Shown piece after piece: positions 15,304 through 25,693 of a DNA stretch of 64,000 nucleotides. The notes under the pieces were generated by a model. That model saw only the letters and a program-made list of their open reading frames with translations. It did no database searches and was not told where the DNA came from. Each line of letters begins with the position of its first letter. Within the stretch, counting starts at the first letter, position 1. The position numbers and the translations under genes are program-made. Source of the stretch: Actinoallomurus soli (GTDB taxonomy: Bacteria > Actinomycetota > Actinomycetes > Streptosporangiales > Streptosporangiaceae). Where the stretch lies: positions 1 to 64,000 of the forward strand of contig NZ_JAMXMV010000020.1 in NCBI RefSeq assembly GCF_024055715.1. Reading direction: 5' to 3'.

Positions 15304-16539
15304 ATGCGATGGAGAACGCGCGTGCCCGGCCGCAGGCAAGGGCTCGTCGCCGCGATCGCCGCGGTGGCGGCGGCGCTCGGGACGGCCGCGGCCGTCACCG
15401 GGGCCAGCGCCGCGGCCACGAGCCCGGCCGCCGCACTCGGCGGCAACTGGTACGGCGCCGCGCCGTACGTGATGCCGTTCGACAACGACCCGCCCGACCT
15501 GGGCCCGGTCATGAGCGCGACCGGGCAGAAGACCTTCCAGCTCGCCTTCATCCTCGCGCCGAACGGCGGAGGATGTCGGCCGACCTGGGACGGCACCCAA
15601 GACGTCTCCTCCGACACGCAGGCCGCGTCGGTCGTCAACGGCATCCGCGCGGCCGGCGGCGATGTGACGGTGTCGGCCGGCGGCTACAACGGCACCAAGC
15701 TCGGCCAGGCCTGCGGCGATCCGTCATCGACCGCCGCCGCGTACCAGCAGGTGATCACCAAGTACGGGCTCAAGGCGATCGACCTCGACCTGGAGGAGCC
15801 GGAGTACGAGAACTCGGCGGCGATCCACAACGAGATCGGCGCCGCGAAGATCCTGCAGCAGAACAACCCGGGCCTGTACGTCTCGATCACGACGGCCGGC
15901 ACGACCGGCGGCGAGGGCACAGGGTGGTTCGGCAAGCAGCTGCTGGCCGAGGCGAAGGGCCAGGGATTCACCCCGGCCAATTACGCGATCATGCCGTTCG
16001 ACGGAGGCTTCAACGGGTCCGCGGCGCAGATCAGCGCGTTGGAGGGCTTCCACAACACGCTGATGAGCACCTTCGGCTGGGACTCCGCGACCGCGTACGC
16101 GCACGAGGGCGTGTCGATGATGAACGGCCGGTCCGACAGCGGCGAGATCTTCACCCAGTCCGACTTCCAGTCCGTGCTCGACTACGTCACCTCCCACAAG
16201 CTCTCGCGGTACACCTTCTGGTCGGTCAACCGGGACCGGCAGTGCAGCCCGCCGGACAACGGCGGGCGTACCTCGGGAACCTGCTCCAGCGTGGCGCAGT
16301 CGGCCTGGGACTTCACCCGCTACACGGCGAAGTTCGGCGCCTCGCCCACGGTGCCCATTCCGACGCCGACTCCTCCCGCGCCCGGTTCCTGCTCGGCGCC
16401 GGCCTGGAGCGCGTCGGCGGTCTACACGGGTGGGAATCTGGTCACGTACGCGTCGCACACGTGGCAGGCCCGGTGGTGGACCCAGGGCGAGACGCCCGGA
16501 AAGGCCGACGTGTGGGCCGACCAGGGCCCGTGCGGCTGA
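15304..16539 (+). CDS. Secreted GH18 chitinase with C-terminal chitin-binding domain
   Basis: A 411-residue secreted enzyme predicted to hydrolyse beta-1,4-GlcNAc polymers. A twin-basic N-terminus (RWRTRVPGRRQG) and hydrophobic core with ASAA sites form the signal peptide (about 1-40). The GH18 barrel (about 45-345) has the catalytic DxDxE as DLDLE, with D160, D162 and E164. A Pro/Thr linker (PIPTPTPPAP) leads to a CBM5/12-type domain with AWSASAVYTGGN and HTWQARWWTQGE. AAGGAG stands 8 nt before ATG 15304. The longer open frame upstream is not coding-like. The barrel resembles the short bacterial exochitinase-like group in which catalytic domain and CBM are joined by a single linker. Confidence 0.92.
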   Translation: MRWRTRVPGRRQGLVAAIAAVAAALGTAAAVTGASAAATSPAAALGGNWYGAAPYVMPFDNDPPDLGPVMSATGQKTFQLAFILAPNGGGCRPTWDGTQDVSSDTQAASVVNGIRAAGGDVTVSAGGYNGTKLGQACGDPSSTAAAYQQVITKYGLKAIDLDLEEPEYENSAAIHNEIGAAKILQQNNPGLYVSITTAGTTGGEGTGWFGKQLLAEAKGQGFTPANYAIMPFDGGFNGSAAQISALEGFHNTLMSTFGWDSATAYAHEGVSMMNGRSDSGEIFTQSDFQSVLDYVTSHKLSRYTFWSVNRDRQCSPPDNGGRTSGTCSSVAQSAWDFTRYTAKFGASPTVPIPTPTPPAPGSCSAPAWSASAVYTGGNLVTYASHTWQARWWTQGETPGKADVWADQGPCG

Positions 16540-16615
16540 CCCTGCCGGAGGCCGGGCGGGCGGTCGCCTGAGGCCGGCCGTCTCAGGGCCCGACGCTAGA
16601 GAGCCGCGCGGCAGA

Positions 16616-16657
16616 CCGGAAACCGGGCGAACGGTACATCGTTCGCCCGGTTTCCGG
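16616..16657 (+). terminator. Strong hairpin after chitinase
   Basis: A 17-bp perfect stem (CCGGAAACCGGGCGAAC and its complement) with 8-nt loop GGTACATC lies 77 bp after the chitinase stop. There is no U-tract, but this is the most stable hairpin in the region. Confidence 0.75.
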
Positions 16658-16790
16658 CTTCGGGAGATGACGGCGGCTTCGATAGGGGAGGCCAGAGTTC
16701 GCCGCAGGGACGTGACGAATAGGTCTCAGGTCCTAATCTGCCGTTGAGCGCACAGACTCTGTATCGCGGCCTTTCGCGTCCCTAGGTTGA

Positions 16791-16806
16791 TCTTGCTTAC
16801 GCAAGA
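16791..16806. promoter_or_regulatory. Inverted repeat just upstream of the 131-aa secreted protein
   Basis: TCTTGC-TTAC-GCAAGA is a perfect 6-bp inverted repeat in the leader, 18 bp before GTG 16825. It could be an operator or a 5' UTR hairpin. The rest of 16658-16790 shows no gene. Confidence 0.35.
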
Positions 16807-16824
16807 CCGTCTCTAGGGGGAAAC

Positions 16825-17220
16825 GTGCGCAAGCTCTCCATGGCCCTCGCCGGCGCCACCGCGGTGGCGGGTCTGGCACTTACCGCCGGTACGGCGGGCG
16901 CGACCACCGTGCACACGGCGGGTGGCGCCAAGTGCGGCAGCAAGTGGTGCGCCACCGTAAAGGGGACGGGCCTGAAGGTCGACACCTTCAACACCCACCT
17001 CCGCTCCTACAAGGCGTTCAGCGGCTATCCCTACGTCGAGGTGGAGCCGCCGCACAAGAAGGTCTACTTCCTCTGGTGGAGCCGCGTTAAGAACGTGCAC
17101 GGGTTCGACGGGAAGCTCGACAGGAAGTTCCCCAACAAGACCGTGCTCTGCTTCGGTGTCGCACCGACCAAGGCGTACCAGGACCACCCGGGTGACGCCT
17201 GCTTCACCGTGCACAAGTAG
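16825..17220 (+). CDS. Small secreted protein of unknown function (131 aa)
   Basis: A clear Sec signal peptide, RKLSMALAGATAVAGLALT with cleavage after AGTAGA near residue 26, is followed by a mature domain of about 105 residues. The domain has four Cys (GAKCGSKWC, VLCFG and DACFT), probably two disulfides, and many aromatic and basic residues (FLWWSRVKNVHGF). GTG 16825 follows AGGGGGA at ideal spacing. I do not recognise the family. It shares general character, but no obvious sequence, with the secreted protein at 14214, and both flank the chitinase. Confidence 0.8.
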   Translation: MRKLSMALAGATAVAGLALTAGTAGATTVHTAGGAKCGSKWCATVKGTGLKVDTFNTHLRSYKAFSGYPYVEVEPPHKKVYFLWWSRVKNVHGFDGKLDRKFPNKTVLCFGVAPTKAYQDHPGDACFTVHK

Positions 17221-17401
17221 ACCGCTGCCGCGCCGGCCGGACACCAGCCGAGGTACGGGCCGTGGCGGTGGCCGGCGAACAGCTTGGCTCCGTGCATGTC
17301 GAGGGCCGTTCCGCGAGCGGGGCGGCCCTCGTGGCCTGTCGCCGCGCTGCCACAGGTGCGTTGTGCCGTCGGGGTGACCGACGGGCGTTCGCGCGCTGGG
17401 C

Positions 17402-19332
<1,931 letters not shown>

Positions 19333-19336
<4 letters not shown>

Positions 19337-20235
19337 GACCGCTCCGGCAGACGATCGGCCCAGTGGTCCGGCACGACGAACCCGAAGCTCCAGCGGTGAC
19401 GCTCGGTCGGGTTGACGATGCAGTGCCACAACAACCGGTCCGGATCTTGCTCGATCCTGAAGAAGCGCACCATCCGGGGGCGCTCACGCAGGGTGACCAG
19501 TTCGCCGGTGGCGGGGTTCTGGTAGCGGAAGAAGGAGGTGTGCCCCGGGTCGGGGAAGTCCCCGTCGAAGTCGACGATGTACATCCGCCAGCCCGGCTGG
19601 TCCTCGTTGGTGTGCCAGAGCCGGTAGGCGGACGGCGGGTACCACATGCTGCCCGAGAACCGGACCTCGGCGCCGAAGACGTCCTCCAGCGCGGTGATCA
19701 CCCGGGTCTTGGCCGCCAGGTAGGCGTCGTACCCGTCGTGAGCGACGTGCTCGTCCAGGTTGACCAGGTGGAAGTCGCGCCTGACGTCCCCCGGCGGCTC
19801 GGCGGCGGCCCGGTCACGCCACGCTTCGTACTCGGGGCCGGACGGCGCCAGCGAGGTCGAGCGCAGATCCTCTTCCCGGAACGCGTCGTGGAAACGGGCC
19901 AGGTCGACCGTGGGCGGCCGGATCTTCAGCCGCGGGAGCTCATCGATGATCGCTGCGAACCCGGGAAGCTCGTTCAGGTCGTACTCGTAGTGGTAGACCC
20001 CGCTCGCCGACGGCTTCGGACGCTCCACGATCTGGGGGGCGTCCGCGGTCTGCGGCGTGTCCGTAGGGCCGGCCGTGGAAGACGCCACCATGAGATCGCG
20101 GACGGTGAAGTCGTAGCCGCCGGCACGGGCGAACCGGATCACCTCGGCGACCCCGGTCAGGGCCTTCATCCGCTGCCGGACGTGCGGGTCCTCCGCTGCC
20201 AGGCGCAGAAACCGGGCGCAGGAATCAATGGACAT
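19333..20235 (-). CDS. Nif11-domain / 2OG-Fe(II) oxygenase-like fusion protein
   Basis: A 300-residue protein with two parts. Residues 1-52 fit the Nif11 domain, otherwise known mainly as a RiPP leader peptide: CARFLRLAAEDPHVRQRMK, then AGGYDFTVRDL. An acidic/Pro linker follows. The C-terminal domain (about 180-295) has SMWYPPSAYRLWHTNED, then TSFFRYQNPATGE, LLWHC and RHRWSFGFVV, a layout like 2OG-Fe(II) oxygenases of the prolyl-hydroxylase-like type. The proximal motif is HTN rather than HxD, so metal binding may be altered. It lies 4 bp after lanM and its stop overlaps the transporter start. I infer a tailoring enzyme for the lanthipeptide with a built-in leader-like module. The oxygenase call is moderate and the Nif11 call stronger. 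Confidence 0.65.
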
Positions 20236-20239
20236 CGGT

Positions 20240-23200
20240 TCACTCCTTCGATGAGCGACGGGGGCCCGGAGGGTCGAGGAGGAGGACCGACGGGGTGCTC
20301 TCCGGCCGGGCCAGACGCAGGAAGTGCATGCCGAAACCCGCCAGGCCCAGCATCAGGCCGGGGAAGAACCCCGACTCCGGCCCCGGCCGCGCGTCCTCCA
20401 GGTTCCGCCACTGGGCCTGGGCCTGGATGTTGGCCTCCATCCGGAAGGCGGGCTCTTGACCCAGCTCGGCGAAGCGCAGGAACAGCTCGGCGTTGCCCGA
20501 GCGACCGTGGCAGAGCGAGTCGTTCATCAGGCGCGGAAAGCCGCGCATCGTGGCCGTGAGCGCTTGGCGCGCCTCCCGGAACATGGCGTCGTCGTCCTTG
20601 CCGAGCAGAGCCCAGCCACTGATCCGGGTCATGCCGATCCCGGCGGCGCCGTTGCACCACGCGTTGGCGTAGTGGCGCCCGTTGCGGAACCGGCCGCCCG
20701 CGACACGCCTCAGGTCGTACCAATCCTGTTCGTCCTCGTCGAAGTGGCGGGCCTCATAGGCGAAGGCGCGCCGGCCGGCGTCGACATAGTCGGGACGGTC
20801 GTCGCGGCACCCCAGCATGATCAGCGCCCAGCCGATGCCGCCGGCCCCGTGCGAGAGGCCGGTCAGGTTGGCCGTCACGGTATGCGGGTCCGGGCTCGGC
20901 CACGAGAGGGTGTCGCCGTCGGCCTGCGAATGGCGCATCAGATGCGCGGCGCATCGGTGCGCGTGCTCCAGGCCGTGGCCACCGGTGGCGTCCGCCAGCC
21001 CGAGGAACACGGGGATGAGCCCGGCCACGCCGTGGAAGACATCGAGGCGGCGGTCCAGCTCGATCAGGCCGGCGGCCTCGTCGGCGAGGTCGACGGCACG
21101 ATCGAGCAACGCGCGATCACCCCACAGGTGGTGCAGGTGAGTGAGGAGATAGATCAGCCCGCCGAGCCCGGCGAAGGCCCCGATGCGGTGGCGGTCGCAG
21201 GAGTCGAGGGCGTGGGCGAGCGCGCGTTCGGCGGCCCGGCGGAACTCCGGCCGCGGGGCCGCCTCGTGGAGGTGCGCGAGGAACAACGCGACACCCGCGG
21301 AACCGATGTACAGGTCGCCCTCGATGTCGATCTCGGTCTTGCCATCGCCGGTGATGACGTACGACGTCCACGGCGCACGGTCCGGCTCGCGCAGCATCCG
21401 GCATAGCCGCAGCCCGACGGCGCTCGCCTGCTCGACGCAGGTGGCCGCGAAGTCCGGGCTCGTGACGTCGCCGCCGGACAAACCCGCGGCGATGTACTGG
21501 TCCTGCTGTGCGCGGTTCCGAGCGGAGAGCCGCCGGATCCGCGCGGCGGCGTGGTCCAGCGGCGTCGCATCGACCGTGGCCGCGACCTCGTCGCGATGGT
21601 CGTGGACGAGCCTGTCCCCGCCCGCCTCGACGGTGAACATGGGGACGTCCAGCCGCCACATCGACGTCAGCTCGCAGGGCGGGAGCACGCCTTCGGCGTC
21701 CCAACTGCGCGGGAACCTGCGCACCGTGTCGATGAGCAGGTCGACCTCCAACGGCTCGATCATGCACTTGGGGTGGCGCGCGGCCAGCAGCAGTTGGGCG
21801 TAGACCTGAGTGCTCCAGTTGATGAAGCGCACGCGGGTGTGAGCGAAAAGGGCGGTCACGTACTCGATCGCGGGCTCCGGCCGCTGCTGGAACCACCGGT
21901 AGACGCGGTCGAACCCGGTCCTGATCGCGTCGGTGAAGTCCTCGGCGCGGGTGAGCTCGTCGCCGACGAAGACGCGGTTGGGCGCTCCCGGCTCGACCAG
22001 CACGCCCGTACGGTGCGTCACGGCCGCTTCGAAGGACATCCGGTGGTCGCTGACCCGGGGCACCGGCGTCGGCAGGCGATAGGCGTCGCCGCCGGAGTAG
22101 CCGCTGAGCCGGATGCCGGTGTCGGCCGTGGACGCCGCCGTGGGCCACTCGATCAGGCCGGTCTTGAACACCGAGTCCATGAGCGTGCCGGACGGCCGAG
22201 GCTGCCCCTTGGGCGGCGCGCCGAGCACGGTCTCGCAGTCGCAGATGAACGCGTGGCCGTCGGCGACCAGGACGTTCTCGAAGTGCAGGTCGCCCCCGCC
22301 GAGGATGTAGAAGATCGCGAGGTAGCCACCGAGTTCGGCGTACACGTGCCCGGCCTGATCGCGCGTCTCGACCCGGTTGCGTCCTGACGGGATCAGCGCC
22401 TCGTAGCCGTATCCGTCCCTGGGCAGCACCGGCCGCGGGGCATAGCCGACGACGTCATCGTCGCGTAGCCGGGCCAGGAGCTCCTGCAGCGCGGCCTCGC
22501 CGCGGACACAGCGTGGCTTGTAGACGAACGACTCCTCGCGGCCGTCCGCCAGCGTGACGTCCACGATCGCCACACTGCGGGCGCCGGCGTGCATGTCGGA
22601 ACGGCCCAGGCGCAAGGAGCGCACTCTGGTGATCGGCGCTTCGAAGAACGCCTCGGCCACCGCACCGGCGTCGGCGCGCAGCCGGGCGATCATCTCGCGG
22701 CCGTGGCCGGCGAGCAGCTCGGTGACGTGGGCCAGCCACCGTCCCAGGACCGGGAAGTCCAGGTAGAAGCGATGGTAGGACGCCGCGTCCGAGAACGTCT
22801 CGTCGAGATAGGCCAGGTAATCCTTACTGGTCGTCCGCGCCGGGTCGATGCCGTGCAGCGCGCAGTGCGCCTTGGCGGCGGCCTCCACCGCCCACGCCAG
22901 CGCCAGCTCGAAGCGGCCGAGCAGGTGGTCCTGGAAGTCGTCGACCACCTGGACGTCGATGGCGGGGACCCCCCGACCGTCTTCTTCCGCGAGCGCGTCG
23001 CTCAGCCGTAGGCCCAGTTCGGTCAGGAACGGCTTGCAGGCGATGGCGAGTCGGCCGTAGTAGACATCGAACTCGCGCCAGCCCGCCTTCATCCGGTCAT
23101 CGGCCCGGCTCAGTCCCCGCAGCGCGCTCTGGTACGTCGGCAGCCATTCACCGTGCAGGTCCGTGAGGATCCGTCCGAGGGCGTCGTCGGGACCGGTCAG

Positions 23201-23455
23201 CGTCAGTTCGTGTCGGCGGTACTCGGTCAGGATTTCGGTCACCCGATGCCGTGAATATCGCGCCGATCCCGGCCGTCGCCTGCTCTCTTCGTGGGAATGC
23301 TCGGCCAGCCTGACCGCCAGCCGGCCGATTCTCCACCGGTCGAACTCCGTCAGCGCGACTGTGTCGTCGGCCGGTCCCAGGGTGGAGACGACCTGCGCCT
23401 GCTCGGAGAGGTTCGCGGCGCGGGCCGCGATGTCCAAGGGGAAGAGTGGGGTCAC
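20240..23455 (-). CDS. lanM: Class II lanthipeptide synthetase (LanM)
   Basis: A 1071-residue bifunctional enzyme that dehydrates Ser/Thr of the precursor and cyclises Cys onto the products. The N-terminal dehydratase (DUF4135, about 150-560) shows the SLRLGRSDMHAGAR strand, FVYKPR, GGGDLHFENV and ICDCETVL, matching the kinase-like active-site segments of the family. The C-terminal LanC-like cyclase (about 700-1050) has GLSHGAGGIG and the zinc ligands C934 (WCNG), C982 and H983 (LCHG). Length is typical. The ATG is 90 bp downstream of the precursor stop, and the Nif11 fusion follows 4 bp after its own stop. It is expected to act on the 79-aa peptide encoded just upstream. Confidence 0.96.
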   Translation of the reverse strand: MTPLFPLDIAARAANLSEQAQVVSTLGPADDTVALTEFDRWRIGRLAVRLAEHSHEESRRRPGSARYSRHRVTEILTEYRRHELTLTGPDDALGRILTDLHGEWLPTYQSALRGLSRADDRMKAGWREFDVYYGRLAIACKPFLTELGLRLSDALAEEDGRGVPAIDVQVVDDFQDHLLGRFELALAWAVEAAAKAHCALHGIDPARTTSKDYLAYLDETFSDAASYHRFYLDFPVLGRWLAHVTELLAGHGREMIARLRADAGAVAEAFFEAPITRVRSLRLGRSDMHAGARSVAIVDVTLADGREESFVYKPRCVRGEAALQELLARLRDDDVVGYAPRPVLPRDGYGYEALIPSGRNRVETRDQAGHVYAELGGYLAIFYILGGGDLHFENVLVADGHAFICDCETVLGAPPKGQPRPSGTLMDSVFKTGLIEWPTAASTADTGIRLSGYSGGDAYRLPTPVPRVSDHRMSFEAAVTHRTGVLVEPGAPNRVFVGDELTRAEDFTDAIRTGFDRVYRWFQQRPEPAIEYVTALFAHTRVRFINWSTQVYAQLLLAARHPKCMIEPLEVDLLIDTVRRFPRSWDAEGVLPPCELTSMWRLDVPMFTVEAGGDRLVHDHRDEVAATVDATPLDHAAARIRRLSARNRAQQDQYIAAGLSGGDVTSPDFAATCVEQASAVGLRLCRMLREPDRAPWTSYVITGDGKTEIDIEGDLYIGSAGVALFLAHLHEAAPRPEFRRAAERALAHALDSCDRHRIGAFAGLGGLIYLLTHLHHLWGDRALLDRAVDLADEAAGLIELDRRLDVFHGVAGLIPVFLGLADATGGHGLEHAHRCAAHLMRHSQADGDTLSWPSPDPHTVTANLTGLSHGAGGIGWALIMLGCRDDRPDYVDAGRRAFAYEARHFDEDEQDWYDLRRVAGGRFRNGRHYANAWCNGAAGIGMTRISGWALLGKDDDAMFREARQALTATMRGFPRLMNDSLCHGRSGNAELFLRFAELGQEPAFRMEANIQAQAQWRNLEDARPGPESGFFPGLMLGLAGFGMHFLRLARPESTPSVLLLDPPGPRRSSKE

Positions 23456-23545
23456 GCCAGGGTTCCTTGCTCCGTCGGTCCGCGCGGGCCGGTGGGCCGG
23501 TGGGCCGACGAGGGTCGGCCCACCGGTTGCTCTTCGCTTCCGGGG

Positions 23546-23785
23546 TTACTTGGTCGTGCCGTCGCAGAGGATGGTCAGCGGACCCGCGCTGCAGGTGGAG
23601 GCGCAGGCGTACACCTCGGTGGCGGCCAGGCCCTCGGTCCAGAAGCCGAGCGACTCCTCGTCGAGCGGCTCGACGGAGGCCGGAACGGTGCCGGCGGACA
23701 CGCCGAACGCCTCGGGGGCCGCCAGTATCTCGGCGCGGACCTCCGCGTCCGCGGCCGCGTGACGCAGAACGCTGCTCGGTGACAT
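23546..23785 (-). CDS. lanA: Lanthipeptide precursor with NHLP-like leader
   Basis: A 79-residue precursor. AAGGAG lies 7-8 nt before the ATG, so the longer open frame upstream is not used. The leader, about residues 1-60, carries VLRHAAADAEVRAEILAAPEA followed by FGVSAGTVP, resembling the nitrile-hydratase-like leader family (xxAxxDxxFRxxLLxDPxxA...G...VP). The Cys/Ser/Thr-rich tail CASTCSAGPLTILCDGTTK begins after TEVYA. It has Cys61, Cys65 and Cys74 and Ser/Thr at 63, 64, 66, 71, 77 and 78, allowing up to three thioether rings. PLTILCDG is reminiscent of the LTIEC ring of actagardine-type lantibiotics, but the match is short. No double-glycine site is present. Cleavage after Ala60 is my guess. 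It is followed by lanM. Confidence 0.88.
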   Translation of the reverse strand: MSPSSVLRHAAADAEVRAEILAAPEAFGVSAGTVPASVEPLDEESLGFWTEGLAATEVYACASTCSAGPLTILCDGTTK

Positions 23786-23820
23786 CGCGTTTCTCCTTCG
23801 TTGTGATGAACTCTGTCGTG

Positions 23821-24204
23821 CTACTCGGCCAGCTCCGTCGCCAGCCTTATGCCGAGTTGTCGCTCGACATCCTTGATTTCCGTTACCGCGGCATCCATCT
23901 TTGGTTTGTCGTTCTGCCAGGCGATCAACTCCTCTTCCGCAGCGGATATCCCGTCCCGGATAAAGAATGATTCGAGCCATTCCTTGGTGGCCTGGGGATG
24001 CAGATCCGTTACCGGCGTGACGCGCGCCAGCAGTGGCTCCTCGGGAAGTGCGAGTGCGAGTCGGAGCATTTCCTGCAGGCTGCCGTCGGGGGGAAGCAGC
24101 GCGCACAGCAGCATCAGGTGCTGGATCTGACGGACCGTCTCGATCGCTCGGTGCTTGGTCAGGTCACTCGGCGGCTTCGGTCCGGTGCCCTTGAGTGCTC
24201 CCAT
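23821..24204 (-). CDS. 127-aa protein of unknown function, first gene of the lanthipeptide operon
   Basis: A 127-residue, mostly helical soluble protein without Cys-rich, membrane or signal features. It begins MGALKGTGPKPPSDLTKHRA, continues with a hydrophobic helix (IQHLMLLCALLPP), and has an acidic C-terminal half ending RLATELAE. GAAGGG precedes the ATG at 24204 at good spacing. An earlier in-frame ATG at 24258 has none. It ends 35 bp before the precursor ATG, so the two are probably co-transcribed. I do not recognise a family. The position suggests a pathway-specific accessory, immunity or regulatory protein. Confidence 0.7.
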   Translation of the reverse strand: MGALKGTGPKPPSDLTKHRAIETVRQIQHLMLLCALLPPDGSLQEMLRLALALPEEPLLARVTPVTDLHPQATKEWLESFFIRDGISAAEEELIAWQNDKPKMDAAVTEIKDVERQLGIRLATELAE

Positions 24205-24370
24205 GCGGCGTACCCTTCTCGGACGGTCCCTGATCACTCTATGGAGTGGTATGGTCACGGAGAGTTAATTAAGGTGAATGTTATTGGCACTCCAAAGCGA
24301 AGTCAAGGCCCTGCGAGATGTCCCGTAAGGGCGAAGCGAGCGTTTTGGGGTTTTCATGGTGGAGGGTGGA
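24205..24370. promoter_or_regulatory. AT-rich divergent promoter of the lanthipeptide operon and P450
   Basis: This 166-bp gap is far more AT-rich than its surroundings (GTTAATTAAGGTGAATGTTATT at about 24263-24283). It contains the inverted repeat CACTC-TATG-GAGTG at 24235-24248, a second GGTCAC at 24253-24258 related to GATCAC at 24232-24237, and TTGG/CCAA arms at 24284-24295. It must drive both the minus-strand operon and the plus-strand P450. The dyad is a candidate operator. Confidence 0.55.
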
Positions 24371-25693
24371 ATGGTTACTCCGATTACCGTCGATCTTTCG
24401 GATCCCGAGCTGCTGCAGGACCCGTTCCGCGGTTATTCGCGGCTGCGCGAGCGGTCGCCGATGGTGCAGGTCGTCCACGGCGACCGGGGCTCGTCCCTCT
24501 GGATCGTCACGCGGCACGCGGACGTCCGGGTGGTGCTGAACGACCGCCGGTTCGTCAACGCCCCGGCCAACGTGCCCGGCATGGAGATCGAGGACGCCCG
24601 CGCGGAGGTCTTCCGGGCGATGGGGATCGACGACGACTACGCGCCGTACCTGCTCCGCAGCGTGCTGGACGCCGACGGTGACGACCATCTCCGGCTCCGC
24701 AGGCTCGTCTCCCGCGCGTTCACCGCGCGCCGCGTCACGGCTCTACTGCCTCGGGTCGGGGAGATCGTCGGACGGCTGCTCGACCGACTTCCCGACCGTG
24801 CGTCTCCGCCGGACGGTGTGGTCGACCTCCTCGAGCACTTCGCCTATCCGCTGCCGATCACCGTCATCTGCGAGCTCGTGGGGATCCCCGAGGAGGACCG
24901 CGGGCGGTGGCTGCGGTGGAGCCGCGCACTGATGCGCTCGCACGAGACCGGGCACTTCACCGCGGCGATCCGCGGCATCGTCGACCACGTCAAGGAGCTG
25001 ATCGCGCGCCGCCGGGCCGAGCCCGCCGACGACCTGCTGACCGCCCTGATCGGTGTGCACGACGAGGACGGGGGCGTGCTCAGCGAGTTCGAGCTGGTCA
25101 CCATGGTGCTGACCATCGTGCTCGCCGGGCACGAGACCACCGCGCACCTGATCGGCAACGGCATGGTGGCGCTGCTGACCCATCGCGACCAGCTCGACCT
25201 CCTGCGCGCCGACCCGGCCACGCTGCTGCCGCGCGCCGTGCAGGAGCTGATGCGCTGGTGCGGGCCGGTACAGGCCGCCCGGGTCAGATACGCCACCGAG
25301 GACGTCGAGATCGGCGGAAGGAGGCTGCGGAAGGGCTCACCCGTGATGGCCAGTCTCGTCTCCGCCAACTTCGACCCGCGCCGCTTCGCCGACCCGCACC
25401 GGCTCGACATCACCCGGCGGCCGGACGGCGGCCACGAGACCCATCTCGGATTCGGTCACGGCCTGCACTACTGCCTCGGCGCCGCCCTGGCCCGCCAGGA
25501 GGCCGAGGTCGCCTTCGCCGGCCTCCTCGACCGCTACCCCGGCCTGTCCCTGGCGGTCCCTCCGGAGAGCCTCGACCGCATCCCCATGCCCGGCACCTGG
25601 CGGCTGGCCGCCCTCCCCGTCCGGCTCGGCTCTCCACCGCCCGCTCACCCGTCCGCGGTCACCTCGGGGGCCACCTCGCCCACCGGCACCTGA
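24371..25693 (+). CDS. Cytochrome P450, CYP107/105-like
   Basis: A 440-residue soluble bacterial P450 monooxygenase. The I-helix oxygen-binding motif is AGHETT, the K-helix ExxR is ELMR, and the haem loop FGHGLHYCLGAALAR supplies Cys368. It fits the actinomycete CYP105/CYP107 group that tailors natural products using external ferredoxin and reductase, neither of which is encoded here. The ATG at 24371 has GGAGGG a few bases upstream and is preferred over the ATG at 24356. It is divergent from the lanthipeptide operon and shares its promoter gap, so it may hydroxylate that product, but it could be independent. Its last residues overlap the convergent nucleotidyltransferase-like ORF. Confidence 0.93.
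   Translation: MVTPITVDLSDPELLQDPFRGYSRLRERSPMVQVVHGDRGSSLWIVTRHADVRVVLNDRRFVNAPANVPGMEIEDARAEVFRAMGIDDDYAPYLLRSVLDADGDDHLRLRRLVSRAFTARRVTALLPRVGEIVGRLLDRLPDRASPPDGVVDLLEHFAYPLPITVICELVGIPEEDRGRWLRWSRALMRSHETGHFTAAIRGIVDHVKELIARRRAEPADDLLTALIGVHDEDGGVLSEFELVTMVLTIVLAGHETTAHLIGNGMVALLTHRDQLDLLRADPATLLPRAVQELMRWCGPVQAARVRYATEDVEIGGRRLRKGSPVMASLVSANFDPRRFADPHRLDITRRPDGGHETHLGFGHGLHYCLGAALARQEAEVAFAGLLDRYPGLSLAVPPESLDRIPMPGTWRLAALPVRLGSPPPAHPSAVTSGATSPTGT

Noticed and set aside
24371-25693. P450 as evidence for a polyketide or terpene cluster
   Set aside because: No PKS, NRPS or terpene synthase gene is in the window. The shared promoter with the lanthipeptide operon is the only context.
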